From NCBI GenBank assembly GCA_050953505.1, contig JBMNMU010000001.1:1860001-1924000 (forward strand): 64,000 bases of DNA, read 5' to 3'. Below the pieces are notes generated by a model, which ran no database searches, was not told the origin of the DNA, and saw only the letters and a list, made by a program, of their open reading frames with translations. A program made the translations under genes and the position numbers. Positions 52,764 through 61,286 of this stretch are shown here, piece after piece (the first letter of the stretch is position 1; every line of letters begins with the position of its first letter). The DNA comes from JBMNMU01 sp050953505. Its GTDB lineage: Bacteria; Bacillota; Clostridia; Peptostreptococcales; Anaerovoracaceae.

Positions 52764-54152
52764 ATGTCTAAGAGTTATTCTAAAGCGGGAATAGTAAAGT
52801 GGATTGTAAGTTTTGCTCTTCCCATCATAATTGCACTTACCCCAGTTTCAGAAACCTTTACATCGCCCATTAAGTGGTTTTCTGTCATTACAATCTTTTT
52901 TATATGCTTAATCGCTACAGACGTTCTTCCTATGTTTGTCGTTTCCGTTGCGATTCCCGTCACTTACATAGTTTTTCTCCATGTAGACCCGAAAATAGCT
53001 TTTGGTCCATGGGCAATCGAGGTACCATGGCTGATACTTGGTGGTTTTATTATGACTATGGCCTTAGAGAAAACAGGTTTATTAAAACGCATGGCCTATC
53101 GCATTATATTATTATGCGGCGGAAGGTTTAATGGAATTTTATTTGGTTTTATGATTTTAGGTTCACTTACATCCCTTATCATTACAGACAACTCTGCAAA
53201 GGCTATTATGTTTGGTGCCTTAGCTGTGGGTATCGGTAGGGCATTTGACCTAGAATTTGGTGGAAGAACAGCATCTGCGTTGGGTATGGTAGCCATTGCC
53301 TCCGCAATTGGACCTTCCTATCTTTGGTATACAGGAAGCCAAGGAAACCTGGTTCCCTTTGGCATCATAGGTGCTGCCGGATACCATGTTCCATCCTGGA
53401 CTGAATACGTTGTACACATGTTTGTTCCCCAACTGATTTATGTGTTTTTCTCCATATTTATCATTGCCATTTTCTTTAAACCTGATATTGAACTTAAGAC
53501 AAAGTCTTTCTTCCAATCTGAACTGAAAGCTTTTGGTCCGATGAGTACTGAAGAGAAAAAAGTGCTTGTTTTATCTCTGCTTCTAATCGCAGGTATCGTT
53601 ACAAGTACATGGCATCAAATTAGCCTAGGTTGGCTCTTTGTTTATGCAGCTATTATTTTGATGCTACCAGGCATGAATATTGTGGGACCCAAAGATATTA
53701 AAGAAGTCAACTTCACCTTTATCTTATTCGTCGTCGCATGTCTCTCTATCGGCATGGTGGCTGCAAATCTAGGTGTTGGTAAATTTATTTCTGATAGCTT
53801 ATACCCTATCATTTCAGGTTCTATGACGCGTTTCATGGCCGGAAGCTGGGCATTAGGTTTTCTAGCCAACTTTGCCATGACACCACTAGCAGCTTATTCC
53901 ACATTTGCATTACCTGTTGCAGAAATGGCTGCTACACTAGGCGTAAATACAACACCAATCATGTACACCTTTATTCACTCACTTGAACAAGTCATCTTCC
54001 CTTACGAATATGCCCCTGTCTTGATTGTCTTTGGTATGGGGTTGGCTTCTGCAAAGCGATACATGAAATACAATGCAATGAGGTCTTTGCTATCAATCAT
54101 ATGTATCTTCTTAATCTTTACACCATGGTGGAAATTAATTGGATTACTTTAA
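52764..54152 (+). CDS. DASS/SLC13 family sodium-coupled anion (dicarboxylate) transporter
   Basis: Membrane carrier of 462 aa with about 11-12 hydrophobic segments, of the divalent anion:Na+ symporter family. Visible family features are ALEKTGLLKRMAYRIILL (about 94-111), a LIITDNSAKAIMFGALAVGIGRAFD segment (about 138-162, replacing the usual SNTAT motif), and a C-terminal half with FLANFAMTPLAAYSTFALPVAEMAATLGVN. Family members carry C4-dicarboxylates, citrate, sulfate or sulfonates; the altered SNT motif (TDNSA) leaves the substrate open. GGTAAAGGAGTG precedes the ATG. Confidence 0.85.
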   Translation: MSKSYSKAGIVKWIVSFALPIIIALTPVSETFTSPIKWFSVITIFFICLIATDVLPMFVVSVAIPVTYIVFLHVDPKIAFGPWAIEVPWLILGGFIMTMALEKTGLLKRMAYRIILLCGGRFNGILFGFMILGSLTSLIITDNSAKAIMFGALAVGIGRAFDLEFGGRTASALGMVAIASAIGPSYLWYTGSQGNLVPFGIIGAAGYHVPSWTEYVVHMFVPQLIYVFFSIFIIAIFFKPDIELKTKSFFQSELKAFGPMSTEEKKVLVLSLLLIAGIVTSTWHQISLGWLFVYAAIILMLPGMNIVGPKDIKEVNFTFILFVVACLSIGMVAANLGVGKFISDSLYPIISGSMTRFMAGSWALGFLANFAMTPLAAYSTFALPVAEMAATLGVNTTPIMYTFIHSLEQVIFPYEYAPVLIVFGMGLASAKRYMKYNAMRSLLSIICIFLIFTPWWKLIGLL

Positions 54153-54286
54153 AATAGCAAGTATCGGAAATCATGCATTTTAAATGTAAGGAAAGACAAA
54201 ACCCAACTAGACTAGTTTACTAACTTAATCTTTAAAATGTCTACATCAGCTTATTATTCAAGATCTTATTTTTTATACGCTAATAG

Positions 54287-54331
54287 TTGATATATACACG
54301 ATGTATAAGCAAATGATCGTGTATATATCAA
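54287..54331. promoter_or_regulatory. Perfect 16-bp inverted repeat upstream of the ferredoxin gene
   Basis: TTGATATATACACGAT (54287-54302) is exactly complementary to 54316-54331, with 13 bases between. It sits 45 bases before the ferredoxin start and after the transporter stop. No T run follows, so it looks more like an operator or leader hairpin than a terminator. Confidence 0.55.
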
Positions 54332-54376
54332 ATAACAAGTTATATCTATATATTTTTTAGCAAAGGAGTGTTAGAT

Positions 54377-54616
54377 ATGCCCCCAATTATTAACCGAGAA
54401 AAATGTAATGGATGCTCAATCTGTACGCAGATTTGCACCACAGACGCCTTTGGTCCAAACGAAAAAGGTCAAGTCCCTACAGTGCAGTACCCTGAAGAGT
54501 GCTGGCACTGCAGAGCTTGTGTAATGGATTGCCCACAAGGCGCCATTGATTTAAGATACCCCTTGCAGTTGACTTTATCTTTCAAGGAAGTTGAAGGAGG
54601 ACATGACAATGATTGA
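54377..54616 (+). CDS. Small 2x[4Fe-4S] ferredoxin, AprB-like
   Basis: A 79-aa electron-transfer protein with two cluster motifs, CNGCSICTQIC (about 10-20) and CWHCRACVMDCP (about 40-51). The spacing, and the C..C..C...C preceding a WHC segment, resemble the beta subunit of adenylylsulfate reductase, but it lacks that protein's long C-terminal tail. AAAGGAG lies 8 bases before the ATG; an in-frame GTG at 54368 is less suitable. Its end overlaps the flavoprotein start by 8 bases, so the two are almost certainly subunits of one enzyme. Confidence 0.88.
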   Translation: MPPIINREKCNGCSICTQICTTDAFGPNEKGQVPTVQYPEECWHCRACVMDCPQGAIDLRYPLQLTLSFKEVEGGHDND

Positions 54617-56288
54617 AATAAATAAAGAAATAATGGAGTGCGATGTCTTAATCGCCGGTGGTGGTATAGCAGGACTTATGGCAGGAATTGCTGCTGCTGA
54701 TAAAGGTGCGAAGGTTATCTTGTGTGATAAGAACGATACACGTAGAAGTGGATCCGGTGCTACAGGGAACGACCATTTTAACTGCTACATCCCGGAGTAT
54801 CACGGTGATGATACAGAAACTTGGCTAAAAGAATTTAGAGCAAGTATGGTGGGGGGATACTCTGACATTAAGATTCAACGTAAATTTATGGAAAGATCCT
54901 TTGAAGTAGTGCAAGACTGGCATGAATGGGGAATTAACATGAAGCCTCATGGTTTCTGGGAGTTTAATGGTCATGCTATGCCAAATAGAATGAGAGTTTT
55001 TCTTAAGTACGACGGTCAAAACCAAAAAGCAGTATTGACCAAGGAAGCAAGAAAGCGTGGCGTCATCATTCAGAATAAAACTCCTATTACTGAATTTCTT
55101 GTTGATGATAAGGGAGCCATTTGCGGCGCTGTAGCGATAACCATTGACAAAAAAGAACCACAAATTAAAGTATTTAAATCAAAGGTCGTTATCTCAGCAA
55201 CAGGAAATACAAGTAGGCTATACCCGGCTGATAGTGTATATAACATGTTTAATAGCGCTCACTGTCCTTGTAATGCCGGTGGCGGAAGGGCAGCTGCCTA
55301 CAAGGTTGGTGCCAAATTAGTAAACTTAGAAATTCCTAATACCCATGCTGGTCCAAAGAATTTCGAAAGATGTGGAAAAGCGACCTGGATCGGAATTATT
55401 GCAGATAGCGAAGGAAAGCCATTAGGTCCCTTTGTCACTAAGCCTGATAAGGAGCTGGGAGATGTAACTGCAGACGTATGGCATGGGGTTTTCAGAGAAA
55501 ATACTGAGACAGGCAGAGGACCAGTATTCATGAATTGTACCGAAACTTCCCCTGAAGATATGGCATACATGAGATGGGGTCTTGTGTGTGAAGGGGACAC
55601 ATCCTTGCTGGATGCCATGGACAAACAAGGTATCGATTTAGGCAAGCATATGGTAGAATTTACACAATATACACCAATGCTCATCGGCAGAGGTATTCAG
55701 ATTGATGAAAATGGGGCTACCAACGTTCCTGGTTTGTATGCAGCTGGCGATGAAGTTGGAAACTTTAGATCTGACATGGCCGGAGCTGCCGTTATAGGCC
55801 GATTTGCCGGGGAAGAAGCTGCCGAGTATATTAAGACTTGTGAATTAGTAGATAAGATTGACATGGATAAAGTAGCTGAGCTACAGGAACTTTATTCCTC
55901 CTTTATGGACAGGAAAGAAGGAGCCCAGTGGCAAGAACTCAATGCAGCTGTTCAGCAAACATTGGATAGATATGCAGGTATTAAGTACGTGCGTTCTGAA
56001 ACCATGCTAAATCAAGGATACAAGTACTTAGAGGACGTGAAAAACAACGCACTCAATGAATTAAAATGCAATAACGCTCATGAGTTAATGAGAGCCTTAG
56101 AATCCTTCGATTTGCTTTTAATAGGTCAACTCATTTGTACTACAGCTAAAGAACGTAAAGAATGCAGAGGTATGCATAAGAGGGCCGAATATACATATAC
56201 AAATCCATTGTTAGATGGAATGTTCTTAACCATTCAAAAAGGCGAGAATGGAGATCATATTATGGAATGGAGAAGCGAATATAAATAA
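54609..56288 (+). CDS. FAD-dependent oxidoreductase, AprA/fumarate reductase-like flavoprotein
   Basis: A 559-aa flavoprotein with the FAD-binding CDVLIAGGGIAGLMAGIAAADKGAKVILCDK (about 9-39), RRSGSGATGNDHF, VVISATGNTSRLYP near 194-207, and NVPGLYAAGDEVGNFRSDMAGAAVIGRFAGEEAAEYI near 372-408. The outline follows the succinate dehydrogenase/fumarate reductase/AprA superfamily. The HPTG-like substrate motif of fumarate reductase is not evident. A C-terminal helical domain with QELYSSFMDRKEG follows. AAGGAGG is 8 bases before the ATG at 54609. With the ferredoxin it should form a cytoplasmic two-subunit redox enzyme; the substrate is unknown. Confidence 0.85.
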   Translation: MIEINKEIMECDVLIAGGGIAGLMAGIAAADKGAKVILCDKNDTRRSGSGATGNDHFNCYIPEYHGDDTETWLKEFRASMVGGYSDIKIQRKFMERSFEVVQDWHEWGINMKPHGFWEFNGHAMPNRMRVFLKYDGQNQKAVLTKEARKRGVIIQNKTPITEFLVDDKGAICGAVAITIDKKEPQIKVFKSKVVISATGNTSRLYPADSVYNMFNSAHCPCNAGGGRAAAYKVGAKLVNLEIPNTHAGPKNFERCGKATWIGIIADSEGKPLGPFVTKPDKELGDVTADVWHGVFRENTETGRGPVFMNCTETSPEDMAYMRWGLVCEGDTSLLDAMDKQGIDLGKHMVEFTQYTPMLIGRGIQIDENGATNVPGLYAAGDEVGNFRSDMAGAAVIGRFAGEEAAEYIKTCELVDKIDMDKVAELQELYSSFMDRKEGAQWQELNAAVQQTLDRYAGIKYVRSETMLNQGYKYLEDVKNNALNELKCNNAHELMRALESFDLLLIGQLICTTAKERKECRGMHKRAEYTYTNPLLDGMFLTIQKGENGDHIMEWRSEYK

Positions 56289-56368
56289 GCTTTTCTATGA
56301 ATGAGCAGGTCTCACCAAGAGTGTACGTCTAAATATGATCAGAAGTTTAAAAAAACTAGCTGACACGA

Positions 56369-56400
56369 ATAACCTGAGTTTTGAGAAAAACTCAGGTTAT
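56369..56400 (+). terminator. Terminator-like hairpin after the flavoprotein gene
   Basis: A perfect 14-bp stem, ATAACCTGAGTTTT (56369-56382) with its complement at 56387-56400, loop GAGA. The following bases (CCTGATTT) are only weakly T-rich. Confidence 0.65.
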
Positions 56401-56406
56401 CCTGAT

Positions 56407-56435
56407 TTGTATTAATGTATACATTGTGATATAAT
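56407..56435 (+). promoter_or_regulatory. Promoter for the yeiH-like gene
   Basis: TTGTAT (56407-56412), 17 bases, TATAAT (56430-56435), about 95 bases before the ATG and right after the hairpin terminator, so the exporter gene is probably transcribed separately. Confidence 0.6.
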
Positions 56436-56531
56436 GACCCGTTGATAATAAGTACATAGGTGTCATCACAATACGCTTGTTAAATAAGTGATTTGCCTAG
56501 TACTACAATAGCAATAGAGAGGATAAGTTTT

Positions 56532-57581
56532 ATGAACAACAAAGCAAAAGGCATTTTATTATGCTTCATAATCGCCATCGTTCCATGGCTTCTAGTAAAA
56601 TATATAGCTTGGATGAAAATTGTCGGCGCACCCATCCTAGGCATCGTCTTCGGAATGATACTAGGAACTTTTTTAAAAAACAAGTCCGGTCTCGCTCCGG
56701 GAATCGCTTTTACATCAAAAAAGGTACTGCAATATGCAGTTATTTTATTGGGTTTTGGTCTTAATCTCACTACCTTAGCAAGAGTTGGACTTACATCACT
56801 GCCAATTATTATCTCTACAATTGCTGTATCATTAATTGTAGCCTATACTCTTTTTAAGGTATTAAAAATGCCTGCTAAAACATCTGTGCTCATTGGGGTA
56901 GGCTCATCCATATGCGGAGGGTCTGCTATCGCTGCAACTGCACCCGTTGTTCAAGCATCAGATGAAGAAATCGCCCAGTCGATTTCAGTTATCTTTTTAT
57001 TTAATGTAATTGCAGCATTGATCTTTCCAACATTAGGTTCCATGTTAGGATTTTCTGATATGGGATTTGCCCTATTTGCAGGAACAGCCATTAATGATAC
57101 CTCTTCCGTCACCGCCGCCGCTTCCACATGGGACACCTTAAATGCAACAGGCGGAACCGTATTGGGTTATGCAACAATTGTAAAATTAACACGTACACTA
57201 GCTATTATCCCTATCACTTTGGCCCTGTCCTTCTATCGAATAAGACAGGAACGGAAAACAAACTCCGGTAGCCACAATAAAGTATCTGTAAGAAAACTAT
57301 TCCCTACCTTCATCCTGTATTTTGTTTTGGCCTCAGTCATTACAACTATTCTGACAAGCCTACTTACAGGAACAGCGTTGGAGGTTGTTGAATCTGGGTT
57401 TGGATTCCTAAAAGATCTTAGTAAGTTTTTTATTGTCATGGCTATGAGTGCCATTGGTTTGAACACAGATATTGTGAAGCTGATTAAAAAAGGTGGTAAG
57501 CCCCTGTTCTTGGGTTTTTCTTGCTGGGTGTCAATTATCATTGTGAGTATTCTGATGCAAAATGTTCTCAGCATAGTATAA
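56532..57581 (+). CDS. YeiH/UPF0324 family putative sulfate exporter
   Basis: A 349-aa membrane protein with about ten transmembrane segments. Family signatures: VLQYAVILLGFGLNLTTLARVG (about 60-81), KTSVLIGVGSSICGGSAIAATAPVV (about 116-140), FAGTAINDTSSVTAAAS (about 176-192) and KFFIVMAMSAIGLNTDIVKLIKKGG. The family is called putative sulfate exporter (PSE) because members accompany organosulfonate-degrading genes; direct transport data are scarce. The ATG at 56532 has GAGAGGAT upstream; a frame extension to 56493 lacks a site. Its position after the AprBA-like genes is suggestive. Confidence 0.88.
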   Translation: MNNKAKGILLCFIIAIVPWLLVKYIAWMKIVGAPILGIVFGMILGTFLKNKSGLAPGIAFTSKKVLQYAVILLGFGLNLTTLARVGLTSLPIIISTIAVSLIVAYTLFKVLKMPAKTSVLIGVGSSICGGSAIAATAPVVQASDEEIAQSISVIFLFNVIAALIFPTLGSMLGFSDMGFALFAGTAINDTSSVTAAASTWDTLNATGGTVLGYATIVKLTRTLAIIPITLALSFYRIRQERKTNSGSHNKVSVRKLFPTFILYFVLASVITTILTSLLTGTALEVVESGFGFLKDLSKFFIVMAMSAIGLNTDIVKLIKKGGKPLFLGFSCWVSIIIVSILMQNVLSIV

Positions 57582-57737
57582 CTAGTACATCCTATCGATT
57601 CTTTAAGAGAGAGAAAGGCGAATACGCCCCCTCCCCTATTTATAGTAGGAATCAGGAACGATATTTTCACTTGTGTTTGGCAATATCAAAATGCAACTTT
57701 TGGCAATCAAAAATGCAATTACCAGTACCAACCTGGA

Positions 57738-58454
57738 CTACCTCATTAATGAATTTGTCATACGGTAGCTTTTCCCTGTAAATATCAACATGTGTGAATG
57801 ATGTACGAGTCTATCGACTATTGCAGCTGTGAGCTTTTCATCAAACAGGAAGCCTTTCCACCTGCCAAACTCAATATTAGTAGTGATAATAACACTTTTA
57901 GTCTCATAACATGATGAGATGATGTCAAACAAAAGTCTGGCGCCTTCTTGATGAAGGGGAAGGTAACCCCATTCATCAAGTATCAACAGGTCAGCTTGAT
58001 GTATTTTCTTGTGTGTCCTAGCAACTTTCTTCATATCGTCTGATTCAAGCTCATTAATCAAGTCGTGAACACGGTAAAACACAGCTTTCTTGCCTTGATT
58101 GATTGCTTTAACTCCAAGAGCCACAGACAGATGGGTCTTGCCGGTTCCAACTGATCCGTAAAGTATCAGATTCTCTTTCTTTTCAAGAAAGGATAAGGAT
58201 TCAACATTGTGAAGTTGTAGGCCTTCCGGAAATCTGATTTGTGAAAAATCATACCCGTTAAGGGATTTTAATACTTGGAATCCTGCATTGTTTAGGTTTC
58301 TGATTCGCCTTTTCTCCTCACGGTCTTCATAGAGTTCTTTTAGAAGCTTGAGAAGGAACTCTTCTTGACTCTGAGCTTTGATTGCCGGATAGATTTCCAT
58401 AAGGCTGTTTGATAGCCTTAGTTTCCTTTGATATTGGCTAATCTCTTCCCTCAT
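57738..58454 (-). CDS. istB: IS21-family helper ATPase IstB
   Basis: AAA+ ATPase that assembles on DNA and directs the IS21 transposase to target sites. The 238-aa protein has an N-terminal helical region (about 1-85), Walker A LYGSVGTGKTHLSVALG (about 98-114), Walker B ADLLILDEWGYLPL (about 153-166) and sensor region VIITTNIEFGRW (about 185-196), ending KSYRMTNSLMR. Its ATG overlaps the istA stop (ATGA), the usual IS21 translational coupling. Confidence 0.95.
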   Translation of the reverse strand: MREEISQYQRKLRLSNSLMEIYPAIKAQSQEEFLLKLLKELYEDREEKRRIRNLNNAGFQVLKSLNGYDFSQIRFPEGLQLHNVESLSFLEKKENLILYGSVGTGKTHLSVALGVKAINQGKKAVFYRVHDLINELESDDMKKVARTHKKIHQADLLILDEWGYLPLHQEGARLLFDIISSCYETKSVIITTNIEFGRWKGFLFDEKLTAAIVDRLVHHSHMLIFTGKSYRMTNSLMR

Positions 58455-59950
58455 TGATAACCACCTCTCATAAGTATGTCGTATTGTGATGTATCAACCT
58501 CGTAAAGAGGTAAATCTGAAGGAAGTTGGATTGGGCTATCATAGATTATGCTGTTTTCCTTGAGTCTCTTGTATGTTACCCCTATGGCTTCAGGTGATTT
58601 GGAATCATGCTTTGCTGTTTCTCTTAGAACCCTATCTGCATAATCCATATCGTCTTCAAGGAGTATCATTTTTAAGATTTCAAAGGCCTGTTTAAAGGAA
58701 TCCTTATCTAGGGATTGAAGGTAATCCTGCCATGAATCTGGCAACAGAGAGTAGATTCCTGAGTATTTCAATGCATTTGGCCTTACCTTTATGATGTCGA
58801 TAAAGTCTATGTAATTAATTGACTCACCATCTTTTTCAAACAATCTTTGATGCGCAGTAATTCTTTCTGAGAGGTCTTTTGAAAATATCTCTATCTCATT
58901 GGCCATTACCTTAAGCATCACGAATTGTCCAACATACTTGGGGCTTACTGAGTAACTGCATGATGAATATTCAATAAGTCCATACTTGTTTACCTTTCTT
59001 GTCTCATACCTTGCTGTATCAAAAGGAACCTTGTTAACTGGTATCATCAATGATTTTTCATCTTCAAAGAGCTTTTCTATGGGCTCTTTGTAGCGGTAAT
59101 GAAGCTCTTTGTTTCTCTTAAGACACTTCTTAAGAAGGTGGCAGTTAAATAAGTCAAGGTCAGTGACTGTAGGCTCTGGAACAAACAAATTACGCCTAAT
59201 TGCACCCACTTTGTTCTCTACATTGCCTTTTTCATTGCCACTGTTTGAATTGCAAAACTTAACATTAAATCCATAATGGGTAGAGAATCGCATTACGAAG
59301 TCATTTACTTTGACAAGACCTTTTTCATCTCGGGTTCTAAGGGCTGCTGATGACATTTGGTCAAACCATATCGCACTTGGAACATAGCCTATGAAATTAA
59401 ATATTGTAACAAGGCCTTCAAGGAGGGCTTCTCTTGTTTCACTCCTGGTTGCCACTGCAAAGCCTGCATTGGATTTTGGGAACGACAAGATGAGCTCATG
59501 AAACTTTTTAATAGAGCCGTTTTCAAATGCTTCAAAGCTTCCAAAGTCAACTTGGGCTTCACCTCCTGGATGCTCAAGGAGAAGGTAGGCATCATCTGAT
59601 CCGAAAACCTTTTCTCTTTCTTCTTTGACGATATTTCTTACGGTTCTCTCTGAGACTGTTAAAATCTCAGGGTGCTCTTCTTTTAGTCGATCATAGACCC
59701 TCTTTGCAGTGTGTCTTTGTTTGTAATGTCTTGATTTATCTTCAGTTAGCCATTTGTTGATGATAGGTCTTAATACATCAGTCCTGTTCGGCCTTTTGGC
59801 CTTATGGTGTTTCTGGTTGAAATTATCCATTTCAACATATTTCCTAATGGTGCGATAGTTCTTTCCGGTCATTTTGTTAATTTCAGAGTAGGTTTTCCCT
59901 TCCAAAAAGAACAGTTCTCGGATATAATTTACTTGTGTAATTGTCAGCAC
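58451..59950 (-). CDS. istA: IS21-family transposase IstA
   Basis: DDE transposase of 499 aa. An N-terminal HTH (GKTYSEINKMTGKNYRTIRKYVEM, about 18-41) is followed by a second DNA-binding region (ILTVSERTVRNIVKEER). The catalytic triad lies in GGEAQVDFGSFE (first Asp near 135), AIWFDQMSSA (second Asp near 198) and GNEKGNVENKVG (Glu near 242-246). A beta-rich C-terminal domain follows. No frameshift or stop interrupts it, so it looks functional. Confidence 0.95.
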   Translation of the reverse strand: MLTITQVNYIRELFFLEGKTYSEINKMTGKNYRTIRKYVEMDNFNQKHHKAKRPNRTDVLRPIINKWLTEDKSRHYKQRHTAKRVYDRLKEEHPEILTVSERTVRNIVKEEREKVFGSDDAYLLLEHPGGEAQVDFGSFEAFENGSIKKFHELILSFPKSNAGFAVATRSETREALLEGLVTIFNFIGYVPSAIWFDQMSSAALRTRDEKGLVKVNDFVMRFSTHYGFNVKFCNSNSGNEKGNVENKVGAIRRNLFVPEPTVTDLDLFNCHLLKKCLKRNKELHYRYKEPIEKLFEDEKSLMIPVNKVPFDTARYETRKVNKYGLIEYSSCSYSVSPKYVGQFVMLKVMANEIEIFSKDLSERITAHQRLFEKDGESINYIDFIDIIKVRPNALKYSGIYSLLPDSWQDYLQSLDKDSFKQAFEILKMILLEDDMDYADRVLRETAKHDSKSPEAIGVTYKRLKENSIIYDSPIQLPSDLPLYEVDTSQYDILMRGGYQ

Positions 59951-60077
59951 TTCCTTTCCTCCCTATAAGCTTTAGTCACTTAATAGGGTATATTGTTAGG
60001 TTTGTACTGGCAATTACTTTTTGTATTTATGGCTGCCGTTTATTGTACTTTTAGATTACCATAAACATTCACTATAT

Positions 60078-60124
60078 AAAAGCAGCGCATGCTTTACGGA
60101 ATCGTAAGGCACGCGCTTTTTATT
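60078..60124. terminator. Bidirectional terminator downstream of the betaine transporter operon
   Basis: An imperfect stem pairs AGCGCATGCTTTACG (60084-60098) with CGTAAGGCACGCGCT (60103-60117) and is followed by TTTTTA on the plus strand; the minus strand has a similar T-rich exit. The IS21 element has inserted just beside it. Confidence 0.8.
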
Positions 60125-60201
60125 TTATCTACGATTGATCTTTTAAGGTTTATCTAGTCAGTATCAGGACACTAACCGCCAACACTTCTTCCCATGGAAT
60201 T

Positions 60202-61104
60202 CTACTGAATCCAGCTATTTACTAAGTCCTGATTTTCCTCGATCCATTGCCTTGCTGCTTCTTCAGGATTTGTGCTATCTAGGATCAATTCTTCCAAACT
60301 ACCTATTTGGGCATCATCCATTTTAAATTTGCTAAGCATTTCCTGAATTTCAGGGAATTCTGCGCTGAAATCTTTATTTGCCAATACATGCAGCTGCTCT
60401 GCCTCCCCATAGGAAAGCTTAGGATCTTCTAGGTACTTCAGATCATATCTTGAAAACATCCAATGTGGTGACCATCCAGTAATGGCAATCCATTCTTCGT
60501 TTTGATAGGCTTTTTCCATAGCAGCCATCATAGCAGCTTCACTTCCTTGAACGATTTGATATTCTAGACCGTATGCTTCGTTTGCCACATTACTGGCCTT
60601 CATGAGTCCTGCTCCAGGATCGATTCCTATGATTTTACCGTCAAATTGGTCCTTGTCCCCTTTTAATTCTTCTATGGTGTCTATAGTTACATATTGTGGG
60701 ACAACAATCCCAATTTTAGCATCATCAAACCAAATCCCATAGTCATCCAGATTGTTTTGGTATTCATTCCAGTAAGCTTCATGGGTAATTGGAAGCCATG
60801 CATCTAGAAAAAGGTCAAAGTCTCCTTTACTTAAACCCACATATAGTGGTGCTGCATCCAGTGGAGTAAGTTCTACTTTGTAGCCCTGATCTTCTAAAAT
60901 AACTTTCCAAAGATTACTATTGGCAATACATTCAGCCCAGTTTACCATACCAATTCGTATCGTTCGTTTACCTGCATCTCCAGTGCCCTCGCCGTTTCCG
61001 CCGTCGGCCTCATTACCACCACACCCTACTATTGTTAAAGACAGCGCTAGTGCCAATGTAAATATTAGTACCTTCTTCCACTTCTTCTTTCTCTTAAAAA
61101 ACAT
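60202..61104 (-). CDS. Glycine betaine/proline-type ABC transporter substrate-binding lipoprotein
   Basis: Binding protein of 300 aa. A lipoprotein signal (LIFTLALALSLTIVGCGG, Cys near residue 29) is followed by a short Gly/Glu linker and the OpuAC-like domain: IRIGMVNWAECIANSNLWKVILEDQGYKVELTPLDAAPLYVGLSKGDFDLFLDAWLPITHEAYW. Conserved Trp residues (NWAE, DAWLP, GWSPHWMF) suit an aromatic cage for quaternary amines. The ATG at 61104 has GAGGAGGTATTT; an earlier in-frame ATG at 61155 would fall in the repeat region. Exact substrate (betaine, proline, carnitine) is not decided. Confidence 0.9.
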   Translation of the reverse strand: MFFKRKKKWKKVLIFTLALALSLTIVGCGGNEADGGNGEGTGDAGKRTIRIGMVNWAECIANSNLWKVILEDQGYKVELTPLDAAPLYVGLSKGDFDLFLDAWLPITHEAYWNEYQNNLDDYGIWFDDAKIGIVVPQYVTIDTIEELKGDKDQFDGKIIGIDPGAGLMKASNVANEAYGLEYQIVQGSEAAMMAAMEKAYQNEEWIAITGWSPHWMFSRYDLKYLEDPKLSYGEAEQLHVLANKDFSAEFPEIQEMLSKFKMDDAQIGSLEELILDSTNPEEAARQWIEENQDLVNSWIQ

Positions 61105-61133
61105 AAATACCTCCTCATTCTGTATAAAAGATT

Positions 61134-61262
61134 TAACATTCTGTCCAAAACACAAAGTGTTTTGCTAGACAGAATTTATACAGAAATTGCACCCTATTGC
61201 CTGTTGCTACGGGCTCCCCCAGCTGGCAATAGGAATGTAAAGTTGATGCAATTTTTCAGTTA
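61134..61262. repeat. Hairpin repeat (inverted copy of the 17602-17777 family) inside an operon
   Basis: On the minus strand the unit reads TAACTGAAAAATTGC, a variable hairpin segment, GCAATTTCTGTATAAA, then the stem ATTCTGTC/GACAGAAT with inner AACAC/GTGTT and closing TGTTA. A further half-unit (61261-61286) runs up to the permease stop. It fills nearly all of the gap between permease and binding-protein genes. Confidence 0.85.
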
Positions 61263-61286
61263 ACATTCTGTCCAAAACACAAGTGT

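Larger units (their letters stand above)
57672..60067 (-). mobile_element. Complete IS21-family insertion sequence (2396 bp)
   Basis: Carries istA and istB on the minus strand. Ends beginning TGTGTTTGGCAAT (57672) and, on the other strand, TGTTTATGGTAAT (from 60067) match at 18 of 25 positions. Inner repeats AATT(A/G)CCAGTAC(C/A)AACCT occur near both ends (about 57715 and 60000). The 6 bases TTCACT flank both sides (57666-57671 and 60068-60073), a target duplication of IS21 type. Both genes are intact, so the element may be active. Confidence 0.9.
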
